Shown here piece by piece: positions 7,266 to 19,400 of a stretch of DNA of 64,000 nt; the stretch's first letter is position 1, and the number at the start of each line of letters is the position of its first letter. The position numbers and the translations under genes were made by a program. Under the pieces are notes generated by a model. It ran no database searches and was not told where the DNA came from. It worked only from the letters and a program-made list of their open reading frames with translations. The DNA lies in contig OZ244967.1 in assembly GCA_965222695.1 (NCBI GenBank), positions 1,116,001-1,180,000 of the forward strand, written 5' to 3'. Source of the stretch: UBA7957 sp965222695. Lineage in GTDB: Bacteria > Pseudomonadota > Gammaproteobacteria > Granulosicoccales > Granulosicoccaceae.

Positions 7266-10200
7266 ATGAAATCAAGCAGATATCGATATGGATTAACGGG
7301 CGTACAATCCGGGATGCTGTTCAATGCGCTATCCGATTCCGATCGCGGCATCGATATTGAACAGATTTCCATTCGTATTCATCACGCACTCGATATCAAC
7401 TCATTCAATGGAGCTTGGAACGACCTGATTAATCATCATTCTGCGTTAAGGGCTTGCTTTCAATGGGAAGGGCTGGATGAGCCGGCACAGTATAGTGTTG
7501 ATCAGACGGAGTTGCCATTTACTCTTATCGATTGGCGTGGCCGGTCACAATGTGATGCGGATGAGCGCTTACGAGACTATGAAGAATCGGACCGATTGAA
7601 AGGATTTTCACTTGATATCGCACCCCTAATGCGGGTTTCATTGATTCGACTGTCCGAGGATGATTTTTATTGTTTATGGACGTTTCATCATATCCTTATC
7701 GATGGTCGGTCCTTTTCATCACTGCTGGACGAATTATTTCAGTTCTACAAGGCCCGCAGGTTAAATAAGCCAATCCAGCTACCACAAAACACCCCGTTTG
7801 AAGATTATTTACACTGGTACGGTGAAAGAGATCACCTTAACGACGCGGATTTCTGGCGCGGGAAACTCAAAGGAGTGCATCACAGCCTGCCGCTTAAATT
7901 TGGTGCTCCGGTATTTCTCGATCGAACCGGATTCGCATTCCATCAAAACATCCTGGAGGAACAGGAAACATTAGAACTCCGGAACCTCGCCCGGGAATCC
8001 GGCGTCACTCTGCATACCTTATTGCAAGCAGCGTGGTCATTGCTGCTACATCATTATACGCGGGAAAATGATATTGTATTCGGCTCTACCCGCGCGTGCA
8101 GGCACAATTCGATCAAAGGTTCCGAGCATATTGTCGGATTAATGATTAATACAGTGCCTTTTCGAGTTCGGTTGGATGAAAATATCTCCTTAAGGCAATT
8201 GTTTCAGCAGATCAGAAAAACCCATATCTCGATACGCGAGCATGAACTGACGCCGCTCAATGCGATTAAAAAATATGCCGGTTTCAAGAGCGAGACGATG
8301 TTTGACAGTCTGCTTGTTTATGATCACGCACCGCTTTCCGAGCAAATGCAATCCCTGGGAGAGGACTGGTCAAACAGACGTGTGAACTACCGGGGTCAAA
8401 CCAACTTTCCACTTGCGCTTATCGCTTACGGCGGTGAGCGGTTACGCTTACGAATCGAGTATGATGCCGGGCAATATGATGTTGCTTTTATACAAAGGAT
8501 GTTGGTTCATCTACAGACATTGATATCGAACTTCGTCGATCATTCGGACAGTACTGCAAGCTCCGTCACCTATTTGCCTGCGCCGGAGCGGAACAGGCTG
8601 TTAAACAGAACGGTACCCGCGATGGAGCGCCCACACCTCCGTGATTGCCTGCATACTGCGTTTGAACGGCAGGTGGAGCTGAACCAGGATCGTCCCGCAT
8701 TAAGCGAGGGTTCTGAACAACTCAGCTATGCCGGGCTGAATCGCTTAGCGAACCAGCTAGCTCATCGCTTAATTGAAAATGGCGTTTCACCCGGAGATTT
8801 CGTCGGCCTGTGCCTTCCAAGGTCAACTGAGCTTATAGTCGGCCTGCTGGCAATTCTGAAATCCGGTGCCGCCTATGTCCCTTTGGATCCGAACTATCCC
8901 AAAGATCGAATCGACTATATCGTCGAAGATGCAAAACTGTCCGCTGTCGTGAGCAATCTGCAGATATTGGAGTCAATACAGTTTGATAATACATCTGTGC
9001 TATTGGCCGGAGAACTGGATCCGGGCTCCGATTACCCGAATCCCGGCATCGCCATGGACGCTTCATCCATTGCCTATATTATTTACACTTCGGGTTCGAC
9101 CGGAAAGCCCAAAGGCGTCAAAGTCCGGCACAGCAATGTCACCCGGCTCTTTCATTCCACCAATCAATGGTTTGAATTTGATCGCGAGGATGTATGGAGT
9201 TTGTTTCACTCCACATCATTTGATTTTTCGGTATGGGAAATATGGGGCGCGCTTTGCTACGGCGGTCGACTTGTCATCGTACCCTACTGGGTAAGCCGGT
9301 CACCGGAGAAGTTTTGCCGGCTGGTAAAGGACGAAGCGGTTACCGTTCTAAACCAAACGCCATCGGCGTTCAGGCAATTTATAGAAGCCAGCGACCCGTT
9401 TCACTATGATTCGCTGCGCTACGTTATATTCGGAGGAGAATCGCTGGAGCTGAACTCGCTTAAACCGTGGATAAACCGCTATGGCGATGAACATCCACGC
9501 CTAATCAATATGTATGGTATCACCGAAACCACCGTTCATGTCACCTACCGGCGAATTACAAGCGATGATCTCGTGACAGCTTCAACCAGCCCTATTGGGG
9601 AGCCGATTAGCGATTTGTCCGTCCTGTTACTGGACAATCGGTTAGAGCCTGTACCCGATGGGATAGTCGGAGAAATGTATATCAGCGGTGCGGGAGTCAC
9701 CGCAGGTTATCTGAATCGGGAGAAACTTACTCAGGAAAGATTTATTTCTAACCCTTTTCGCGACGGCGATATCATGTACAAAAGCGGTGATCTGGCACGC
9801 CGCCATCACAATGGAGAGCTCGAGTATCTGGGTCGCTCCGACCTCCAGGTGAAAGTCCGGGGATTTCGAATTGAGACCGGGGAAATTGAAGCGACCCTGG
9901 AGCAACATCCCGCTATTCGCCAAAGCGTTGTGGCTCTGCATACGGATCCTCAGGGGGACAGCAGATTGATTGCCTACCTCAAAACGGGCGGCAAGCTATT
10001 ACCCTCCAGCGGTGAATTCAGGGACTTTCTTGGCCGGTCTCTGCCGGATTACATGATACCGGCGATATATATTCCCATCGACCGGATACCTTTGACCCCT
10101 AACGGAAAAGTCGATAGAAAAGCACTACCCGAGCCGTCCATCAAAGCTATACACAAAAATCAATACTCGCCGCCGGTAACTGAACGGCAAAAACTGCTCT

Positions 10201-13200
10201 GTCAATCATGGGAAGAAGTACTGGGAGTTGATCGGGTCGGCATAGATGACGATTTTTTCGATCTGGGAGGCGACTCAATTTTAACGATCAAAATTGTCGC
10301 TCGCTTGCGGGACAAGGGTTACAGAGTATCCGCCAGGGAAATATTCCGGGAAAAAACCATTGCCGGGCTCGAGTCCTGTCTGGATCCGGTGACAGGGGTT
10401 TCCTCGGAATCTGAGGTTGTGCAAGGTGTGATACCGCTGCTACCCATACAACGCTGGTTTTTCGATCAAAATTTCGAACAGTATCATTACTGGAATCAAA
10501 GTTTCCTGTTCGATCTTTCAAAACCGCTTGAGCCCGAGATACTCAGGACTTCAATAGTTCATTTGTCGGCTCAACACGATGTACTGCGTGCCAGATATTA
10601 CAAGATCGGTGCAAAATGGGAGCAAAGAATCGAGGATAAAAACAGTGGCGACCTTTTTAAATACCTGGACTTCTCCGATGAGGCGATGCCGGAAGCATAT
10701 GATCGGGTAATGTCAGTCTGCAAAGAACTACAAGCCTCTTTGGATATATCACAAGGGCCAACCTTTCTGGTTGCTTATATTTCAATGCCTTCAGGTCCGG
10801 AGAAGCTGTTTCTTTGCGTCCATCATCTATTGATTGATGGTGTTTCGTGGGGGATATTGCTGACCGATCTGGAAAGTGTTTATCGCCGGATAGCTGAAGG
10901 GAAGCCGGCAAGGCTTCCTTCAAAATCCAGTTCGGTAAAATCCTGGGCTGAATGTTTGCACAGCTATGTCCGGTCGAACCGCTGTCTGGAGAATCTAGCT
11001 CACTGGCAAAATCTTAAAAAAGCGCAAGCCGGCTCCCTGGAAAAAGTATTACCGCAAACAGGGCTGGAGAAGGATGCATCTATAGCCCGGGACAAACTGG
11101 ATGAAAACCTTACGGAACTGCTGTTGACCCGAGCAAACCTGGCCTATAACACTCAAATTAATGATTTATTGCTGACAGCACTTTTGGTAGCGGTAAACAA
11201 ATGGGCTGGCCGAACGCAACTGCATATCGATCTGGAGGGGCACGGCCGGGAAGAAATTTCAGAACATATCGATCTGTCCCGTACGATCGGCTGGTTTACC
11301 AGCCTGTTCCCTGTGTTTCTGCAAGCCGAAGCTGGTTTACCGTTGAAAGAGATGATTCCATCTGTCAAAGAGCAACTGAGAGCCATACCCAATAAAGGAT
11401 TGGACTACCTGGCGGCAAAGTATCTGCACGAGGACAATGATGACTTGAACATCAAACCTGCAGAGATACTGTTTAACTACCTGGGACAATTTGACAATAC
11501 CCTTTCCGGCTTGGAGTATTTCTCATTTTCGGCACAGGATCCGGGACCCTGGCACGGGCCGCTGAACCGAAGAACGCACCCGATAGAGTTTCTGATCAGG
11601 ATTCAGAACAGACAGCTGCTGATTGAACTGATTTCAGATCAGCGGGCACTTAGCGGTGAAGATCAACAAGCGCTGCTTCGGTGTTATACGGATGCGCTGA
11701 CAAGCATCATAGAACATTGTCACGGGATTGATAAAAACAGTTATACGCCCAGTGATTTCCCATTGTGCCACTTGCATCAGAAACAGATAGATGTTTTGTC
11801 CGATGGATACGATTTCGATGCCGTGTATCCTCTGTCCCCGATGCAGAGTCTGTTCTACAGTGCGGACTTTCTCGATCCTGCCAGTGGGCTGGAACAGTGG
11901 CAATTTGAAATCTTGGGGCCGTTGGACGCTAACCGGTACAGGGATGCCTGGCAGACCGTAGTAGACAAGCACGATATTTTACGCACATCCATAGTCAGTA
12001 TTTCGGATGATCAGCCTGTGCAGCTGGTTAATCGGAATGCCAAGCTTGACTGGAGTGAACTTGATTTGTCCGATCATGATGAATCAGAACAGAAACCGAT
12101 ACTGAATAAACTTTTCATTGAAGATCGCAGGAATCACATTGACTTGCAGCAGCCTTCTTTGTTGCGGCTGATTCTAATCAAGTTGAATGATGAAAAGTAT
12201 CATCTGTTATGGACCACCCACCACCTGTGTATTGATGGGTGGTCCTGGCCCCTGGTGTTCGCCGAGGTACGCACCGCCTATAATGACGGATCCTTGATGA
12301 ATCCAAGTAAGCCGGCACAGTACATCAATTACATTGAATGGTTACAGAGACAGGATAATACTGCCGCAGAAGACTATTGGCGGTCTGAACTTGCTACTTT
12401 TCAAACACCCATCTTATTTTCAAAATCGCAGCTAGACAGCGACGAAACTATTACACGGCACAATCATCGACTCGGTGGAGAGTGTAGTCAGCAATTGAGC
12501 TCGCTGGCCAATGAGTATTCTGTGACCCTGAATACCCTGTTTCAGGCTTTATGGGCCTCGGTATTGAGTCGGGCGGCAGGTGTCGAAGACGTCGTCTTCG
12601 GTATCAGTACAGCCGGCAGGCCGGTCGAGATCTCGAAGGTTGAATCGATAATAGGACCTTTTGTCAATAACATTCCCAAACGAATTTTATGTGCCGCGGA
12701 TGAAAGCCAAGCAAGCTTGGGTGGCTGGTTGCAAATGATTCAGGAGAAAAGCCTCTCGGCACTGCCGTTTGAACACGTTTCACCGGTGGATATACAGCAA
12801 TGCAGTGACGTGCCCTTGAGTAACAGGTTGTTTGAATCCTTATTGGTTTTTCAGAACTATGAAATGTCTCAGGGCGTATCCACGCTTGGATCAAATATCA
12901 CCGTAAAAGGTATTGAATTACCTCAGACAACGAACTACCCGCTAACCTTAGTCATACATCCGGATGACAGTATCGGAATGGAAGTCTATTCGCAGCCCGG
13001 CTATTTCTCGGATCACGACATAAGCAATATCTGGGGCGATATTGAACGCGCGATAGAGGCGTTTATAAACTGCAATGACTCTTTGCAGAAGGCACTCAAT
13101 ACCGAGGGGCAATGGGAGATCCACCAGCGCACTGTTGTCGTGCCGGGCGATAACCATGAGCCCGACTTGACTCCGACGGTGCCAAAGTCGACACAAGAGA

Positions 13201-13493
13201 TTCTCAATGGCATCTGGTCCAAAACTTTTTCTCTGGATTCGGTGGATCCGAACAAGTCATTTTTCGATTTAGGCGGTCAATCAGTGCAACTGGTGGCCAT
13301 GCACTCGGAGATCGAAAAACAGATAGGTAGGAAATTCCCGATTGCGTTGTTTTTTAAGTATCCGACAATCAATGCGCTTGTGGATCACTTTGACGGAAGG
13401 GAAGCGGCCAAGAGTGTAAAAAAAGGTTTGCAGCAGAAAGCGCGTTTGAAAAGACAACATCAACGAAGAAAGAAACTTAGAGCTGAAAAATAA
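7266..13493 (+). CDS. Nonribosomal peptide synthetase, C-A(Thr)-PCP-E-C-PCP
   Basis: A 2075-residue assembly-line enzyme. Domains in order: condensation (residues 8-440, HHILIDG with His141/His142); adenylation (460-965, TSGSTG at 608-613); PCP (LGGDS, phosphopantetheine Ser1004); epimerization (1050-1480, PIQRWF, His1186/His1187 in HHLLIDGVSW, EGHGRE, RTIGWFTSLFPV, FNYLGQFD); a second condensation (1520-1940, His1652/His1653, HHLCIDG); a final PCP (GGQS, Ser2006); and a very basic tail. The ten-residue A-domain code reads D-F-W-N-I-G-M-V-H-K, the canonical threonine code, so D-threonine or D-allo-threonine is expected. The protein begins directly with a condensation domain, which suggests N-acylation or a chain received in trans. 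The last module has no A domain. The next gene starts 3 bp after the stop. Confidence 0.95.
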   Translation: MKSSRYRYGLTGVQSGMLFNALSDSDRGIDIEQISIRIHHALDINSFNGAWNDLINHHSALRACFQWEGLDEPAQYSVDQTELPFTLIDWRGRSQCDADERLRDYEESDRLKGFSLDIAPLMRVSLIRLSEDDFYCLWTFHHILIDGRSFSSLLDELFQFYKARRLNKPIQLPQNTPFEDYLHWYGERDHLNDADFWRGKLKGVHHSLPLKFGAPVFLDRTGFAFHQNILEEQETLELRNLARESGVTLHTLLQAAWSLLLHHYTRENDIVFGSTRACRHNSIKGSEHIVGLMINTVPFRVRLDENISLRQLFQQIRKTHISIREHELTPLNAIKKYAGFKSETMFDSLLVYDHAPLSEQMQSLGEDWSNRRVNYRGQTNFPLALIAYGGERLRLRIEYDAGQYDVAFIQRMLVHLQTLISNFVDHSDSTASSVTYLPAPERNRLLNRTVPAMERPHLRDCLHTAFERQVELNQDRPALSEGSEQLSYAGLNRLANQLAHRLIENGVSPGDFVGLCLPRSTELIVGLLAILKSGAAYVPLDPNYPKDRIDYIVEDAKLSAVVSNLQILESIQFDNTSVLLAGELDPGSDYPNPGIAMDASSIAYIIYTSGSTGKPKGVKVRHSNVTRLFHSTNQWFEFDREDVWSLFHSTSFDFSVWEIWGALCYGGRLVIVPYWVSRSPEKFCRLVKDEAVTVLNQTPSAFRQFIEASDPFHYDSLRYVIFGGESLELNSLKPWINRYGDEHPRLINMYGITETTVHVTYRRITSDDLVTASTSPIGEPISDLSVLLLDNRLEPVPDGIVGEMYISGAGVTAGYLNREKLTQERFISNPFRDGDIMYKSGDLARRHHNGELEYLGRSDLQVKVRGFRIETGEIEATLEQHPAIRQSVVALHTDPQGDSRLIAYLKTGGKLLPSSGEFRDFLGRSLPDYMIPAIYIPIDRIPLTPNGKVDRKALPEPSIKAIHKNQYSPPVTERQKLLCQSWEEVLGVDRVGIDDDFFDLGGDSILTIKIVARLRDKGYRVSAREIFREKTIAGLESCLDPVTGVSSESEVVQGVIPLLPIQRWFFDQNFEQYHYWNQSFLFDLSKPLEPEILRTSIVHLSAQHDVLRARYYKIGAKWEQRIEDKNSGDLFKYLDFSDEAMPEAYDRVMSVCKELQASLDISQGPTFLVAYISMPSGPEKLFLCVHHLLIDGVSWGILLTDLESVYRRIAEGKPARLPSKSSSVKSWAECLHSYVRSNRCLENLAHWQNLKKAQAGSLEKVLPQTGLEKDASIARDKLDENLTELLLTRANLAYNTQINDLLLTALLVAVNKWAGRTQLHIDLEGHGREEISEHIDLSRTIGWFTSLFPVFLQAEAGLPLKEMIPSVKEQLRAIPNKGLDYLAAKYLHEDNDDLNIKPAEILFNYLGQFDNTLSGLEYFSFSAQDPGPWHGPLNRRTHPIEFLIRIQNRQLLIELISDQRALSGEDQQALLRCYTDALTSIIEHCHGIDKNSYTPSDFPLCHLHQKQIDVLSDGYDFDAVYPLSPMQSLFYSADFLDPASGLEQWQFEILGPLDANRYRDAWQTVVDKHDILRTSIVSISDDQPVQLVNRNAKLDWSELDLSDHDESEQKPILNKLFIEDRRNHIDLQQPSLLRLILIKLNDEKYHLLWTTHHLCIDGWSWPLVFAEVRTAYNDGSLMNPSKPAQYINYIEWLQRQDNTAAEDYWRSELATFQTPILFSKSQLDSDETITRHNHRLGGECSQQLSSLANEYSVTLNTLFQALWASVLSRAAGVEDVVFGISTAGRPVEISKVESIIGPFVNNIPKRILCAADESQASLGGWLQMIQEKSLSALPFEHVSPVDIQQCSDVPLSNRLFESLLVFQNYEMSQGVSTLGSNITVKGIELPQTTNYPLTLVIHPDDSIGMEVYSQPGYFSDHDISNIWGDIERAIEAFINCNDSLQKALNTEGQWEIHQRTVVVPGDNHEPDLTPTVPKSTQEILNGIWSKTFSLDSVDPNKSFFDLGGQSVQLVAMHSEIEKQIGRKFPIALFFKYPTINALVDHFDGREAAKSVKKGLQQKARLKRQHQRRKKLRAEK

Positions 13494-13496
13494 ATC

Positions 13497-16400
13497 ATGA
13501 CTGAAATTTATCAGGTTGACGAATTAGACTCGGAGAACATCGCGATAATCGGAGTCGGCGGACGATTTCCCGATGCGGAGGATGTCGAACAATATTGGAA
13601 GAATTTGCTGAACGGACACAATGCGGTATGCGATCTGACCGATGAACAGTTACGCGAGGCAGGGCATGAACCCGGGCAGGTTCGCAATGATCCCAACTTT
13701 GTTACCAAGGGCACAATACTGCAAGATGTCGATTCGTTTGATGCAAGCCTGTTCGGGTACAATCCTCAAGAGGCTACGCTGTTGGATCCTCAGCATCGGC
13801 TGCTGCTTGAGGTCAGCTGGAGTGCGCTTGAAAACGCCGGATACGATACCTCTCGGGTTGACTCGCCGGTAGGTGTCTATGTTGGAAAAGCAAAAAACTC
13901 TTATCTGACACGATATCTTTTACCCAATCGGAAACAAACGCCTGGGTCTGAGGATTTGCTGATGGTACTCGGCAATGAGACGGACTATTTATCCACCACG
14001 GTTTCATATCGGCTGGGCCTTACCGGTCCGAGTGTCAATGTTCACACAGCCTGCTCGACATCACTGGTTGCAGTTCACCACGCTAAACAAAGTCTCCTTA
14101 ATTACGAATGTGATATGGCGTTGGCGGGTGGTGTGTGTGTGCGCCTTCCGCAGGGTGAGGGTTATGAGTTCAATGAGGGAAATATTCTGTCCTCCGACGG
14201 ACACACCCGAACCTTCGATGCGAATGCTGACGGCACCATGTTCGGTAATGGCGCCGGAATTGTCGTTCTAAAGCGTTTAAGCGATGCCATTGGTGATCGG
14301 GACAGGATATTGGCAGTAATCAGGGGCAGTGCAGTCAACAATGATGGGCCGGTCAGGCAGGGTTTTATGGCGCCCAGTGTCGAAGGACAGGCTCAGGTTA
14401 TTCAGATGGCATTAGCCGATGCGGAATTGTCCGCCAGAGAGCTTAGCTATGTCGAAGGGCACGGAACTGCAACCCCCCTGGGTGATCCGATTGAGGTTGC
14501 AGCCTTAACGCAAGCGCATCGACAGGACACCAATGATCTGCAGTATTGTGCATTAGGTTCGGTTAAATCCAATATCGGGCATTTGGATGCAGCGGCAGGA
14601 ATTTCCGGCTTGATTAAAACAGTCTTAGCCATGCATCACAGGATTATTCCCGCGAGTATCAATTGTGAACAGGTCAATCCCCGTTTCAATATTGAATCAA
14701 CGCCATTTTATATCAATCAACACAAACGCGAATGGCCAGCTGGCCCGAGCGGGATTCGCTATGCAGGAGTCAGTTCATTTGGCGCAGGCGGAACCAATGC
14801 GCACGTTATATTACAGGAAGCACCTTTAGTTGAATCTCCATCGAAGGCAAGACCCTATGCGCTGTTTGCATGGAGCGGGAATGATACCGAGGCTGTAAAT
14901 CAGAACGGCCAGTATTTATCGGAATTCTTAAGTCAAAGACATTTTCAACCGCAAGAACTCGCAGACGTTGCTTTCACGCTGAATACGGGCCGAAAACAAC
15001 TGCCCTACAGGCAATTTATAGCCATAGAAACCGACACGGAATGGCAAACGCAGCTGGATAAGTTGCAAAATCTAAAAACTTATACGGTCCCGAATGAAGA
15101 CTTGCCAACGATCTTTTTGTTTCCGGGGCAGGGTTCGCAATATCCGTTTATGGCTTCAACTCTCTATTATAATGAGCCGGAATTTCGAAAGGCGTTTGAC
15201 TACTGTGTCGGTGTGCTGAATCCGATACTGGATACTAAGCTGGAAAATATTATCTATCCGGACACATCCAAAGAGGATTCTAGCGAACTGCTGAATCAAA
15301 CAAAGTATACCCAACCTGCATTGTTCGTCATCGAATACTGTCTTGCAAAATGGTGGATGTCCCTCGGTTTGCGGCCGTCAGCGATGTTAGGTCACAGTAT
15401 AGGTGAATATGTCGCTGCCTGTCTTGCGGATGTATTTTCGCTGGAAGACGCTTTGAAGCTAGTAAAAAAACGCGGCGAGTTGATTCAATCTGTGCCGGGC
15501 GGAACCATGCTAAGCGTTTTTGAATCCGCTGAGATTATTATCGATCGTTTAACGCCGGGAATTTCGCTCTGTGCAGTGAACACACCTGAAAGCTGTGTTG
15601 TCGGCGGCAGCTATGCCTTAATAGAACAATTCAAGGATATACTGCAACAGCGAGGCATTGAGTACCGCGAGTTGAAAACCTCTCATGCGTTTCATTCATC
15701 ACAGATGGAACCGATATTGGATGACTTTGAAGCCGAAGTTCGTCGCTATACATTGAATGCCCCGTCCATACCTTTTATTTCCTGTGTCAGTGGTCAGTGG
15801 ATCACCGACGCAGAAGCGACAGATCCGGCCTATTGGAGTTCGCATATCCGTCAGGCAGTGCGTTTTGCCTCTGGATGTGAAGAGCTGCAGAAACTTTATC
15901 CTACGGCACGATTGCTGGAGTCGGGGCCTGGCAACACGCTCTGCTCTTTGGCCAGGGCAAGTGGTTTTCAGAGTTCACACGTTGTAAGCAGTCTGGGTAA
16001 TGTCCGGGAACAGGAAAAAGAATCCGCCAATCTGATGAGCGCGATGGGAGAACTATGGGTTCTGGGGGTTGATATTGATTGGAGTGCATACTATCAGTCG
16101 GAACTACGCAACAAAATCGCTCTACCGACCTATCGGATGCAGAGAAAGCGCTATTGGATTAACCAGGGGCCTGTACTTTCTGTTGCCGACAAACTCCAAT
16201 CTACAACTACTGCCACATCTGAGACAGATATGGCGGATAAGGCTTCGGACACAGGTACCGCGGAAAACGCCACGCCGATTGTAAACGGGCAGGTAACAGC
16301 GACAGATAAACGCGCAACGGAAATCAGTCGAATGCAGTATATCGCTGCTGTGGTAACGGAAATTTTAAGTGAAATCAGCGGCATGGATGCGAACGAATTA

Positions 16401-19400
16401 ATAGCTGACTCGACATTTATTCAACTGGGTTTTGACTCCTTGTTTCTTACCCAGGCCAGCACCGCAATTCGAAAAAAGTTCGACACGCCTGTTACTTTCA
16501 GGCAGATGCTGGAAACTACAACCACAATCTCTGAATTGGCGGCTTTTCTCGACGAACAGCTTGAACCGGGAACCTTTCTCCCCTCAAGCCAGACTGCGAC
16601 CCCTTCGAAAGCAACTGAACCTGAACCTGAACCTGAATCCGCGGCGCCGATCGAGCAACCCAAAGGAGATCTGCAGCAGATTCTCAGCCAGCATGTTGAT
16701 CTGTTATCTCGGCAAGTTGCCTTAATCAACTCTGCGCTCGGAGACGGCAAGGCGGTACATTCGACACAGGATAAAATCGTCGTTTCCGCCGTAGATAATA
16801 AAACTGCCGTGGCGGAAAAAGAAAAGCATGGGCCGTGGAAACAAATCGCCCGGACACAGGAGAAAAGTCTGGATGAGAATCAGAAAAATGCCTTGAAAGA
16901 ACTGTTATCAGATTATGAGAGAAAGACGGTTGATTCCAAAAAGCACGCGATGGTGCACAGGGCGCATTTTGCCGATCCGCGTGGTATATCGAGTTTTGAT
17001 CGGCGATGGAAGGAATTAATATATCCCTTGGTAACGACCCGCAGTTCGGGATCCCGCATGTGGGATGTAGACGGGAATGAATATATCGATATTCAAAGTG
17101 GTTTTGGCTCGGTGTTTTTCGGTCATAACATGCCGTTTATCAGAGACGCAATCAGCGAGCAGTTGGCGTCAGGTATGCAGATCGGGCCTCAGTCTTTGCT
17201 GGCGGGCGAAGTTGCAAAAGGTATCTGTGAGTTGTCCGGATTGGATCGGGCAACATTTTGCAATACCGGTTCCGAGGCCGTGCTGGCGGCAATGCGTGTT
17301 GCGAGAACGGTAAGTGGCAACAATAAAATCGCGATGTTTGCCGAGGATTATCATGGAATCTTCGACGAGGTTGTCTCCCGCAGGGCCGGTTCAATGGAGA
17401 CTTTGCGAACCATACCTGCCGCCCCGGGAATACCGCCCGACGCTTTAGCGAACATCATCATACTGGACTACGGTGATGATGCCTGTTTTGATGTGCTTGA
17501 TGACGTTGCAGACGAGTTGGCAGCGGTGTTGATCGAGCCGGTGCAAAGCAGAAAACCGGAATTTCAACCCAAACAATTTCTGCACAAGTTACGGGCATGG
17601 ACGGAAAAACAGGATGTGGCCTTTATCTTTGATGAGGTGATTACCGGGTTTCGCCTGCATCCACGTGGCGCCCAAGGCTGGTATGGTATAAGCGCCGATC
17701 TATGCTGCTATGGTAAAGTCATCGGCGGGGGCATGCCTGCAGGTGTTTTGGCCGGTAGCCGCAAATACATGGATGCACTTGATGGAGGTATGTGGCAATA
17801 CGGTGATGAATCATTTCCTGAAGTTGGCGTAACCTATTTTGCCGGTACTTTTGTACGACATCCATTGACCATCGCCGCGTGTTACGCCGCTGTTCGCTAT
17901 ATCAAGGAACACGACGAAACACTATACGACGAGCTTAACCAAAAATCGGACAACATGGCGAAGGAAATCAATCAACGATTTCTCGCTCTCAATGCGCCGA
18001 TAAAAATACAGCATTGCGGTTCAATGTTCTGCGTCGAGTTTCTTGATGACGGTGGTTTTAATCCGCTGTTCTATTTTAATTTGCGTCTCCAGGGTGTGCA
18101 TATTCTGGAAGCGGGGACGTTTTTTCTGACCCTGGCACACAGCGATGATGATATCTCCAAAGTGGTTACGGCTTTTGAAAATGCGTCAAAATGGATGTTG
18201 AGCAGTGGGTTTCATTCACAATGTCGTAGTGAGCATCAACACGCTACTTTGCCCATCGCCGAAAATCAGGAATTTAAACTCGCTCTGACTGAAAACCAGC
18301 AGGAGCTTTGGCTTGCCTCGCAGATGAACGAGGAGGCCGGCAAAGCCTATAATTTATCCAATATACTGAAGTTTAAAGGGGAGCTGAACAGAAATAGGCT
18401 TCGTCAGAGCTTAATTGAGCTTATCAATTTGCATGATTCATTGCGCCTTTCTTTCTCTGTGGATGGGGCGGCCACGATTGGTGTGGCCGTTGATGATATC
18501 GATTTTCAATTCGAGGATTTTAGTCATCAGAGCGGAGATGAACTCACTGAACACGTGAAAAATATCGCGACAGAATCGGTGTCAAAGCCGTTTGAGTTGG
18601 ATAAAGGTCCGCTAATTCGATTTCGATTGTTAAAAACCGATGATAAGGAACATCAGTTGTTTATCACGAACCACCACATCATCAGCGATGGCTGGTCCAA
18701 CAGCTTAATTATTGAACAGTTGGGTTTACTCTACGACGGCAAGCAAAATCGATTGGGCAAAGAGGTGTACCAGTTCAGGGACTATGCCGGGTGGTTGAAT
18801 GAACCGGCGCAGCAAAAAAGAAAAAAACAGGATGAGGCGTACTGGTTAGAACTCCACAAAACGCCAGCTCCACCACTGGAACTACCCACGGATAGGTCCC
18901 GCCCGGCACTGAAATCCTATTCAGCTCATACTGTAAAGGTGATCGCCACTGAAGGTACTCTGGCACGTGTTAATGAACTGGCTCGACAACAAGGCGTAAC
19001 GCAATACCATGTACTTTTGTCCGCTTTCCAGCTCATGTTACACAAGCTTTCAGGGCAAGATGACATCACTATCGGGATTCCTGTAGCCGGGCAATTGTCA
19101 GCTCCCGAAGCAACGTTGATCGGGCATTGTGTAAACTTTGCTGTCCTTCGTTCGCGAGTTTCGATGACTGACTCCGTGAATAGCTTACTGCAGAGTACAC
19201 GTAAAAGTGTTTTCGATGCCTTCGAACACACATTTTTCGGATACGGGGAATTGATTAAGGCGCTCAATGTTCCCGGCGACACTTCGCGGAATCCGTTGGT
19301 ATCGGCTGTGTTTAATGTAGATCTGGCGGACTTGAACATCCGTTTTTCGGATCTTGATGTAACTTACGAGGCCAACGACAGATGTTTTGAAATCTTCGAT

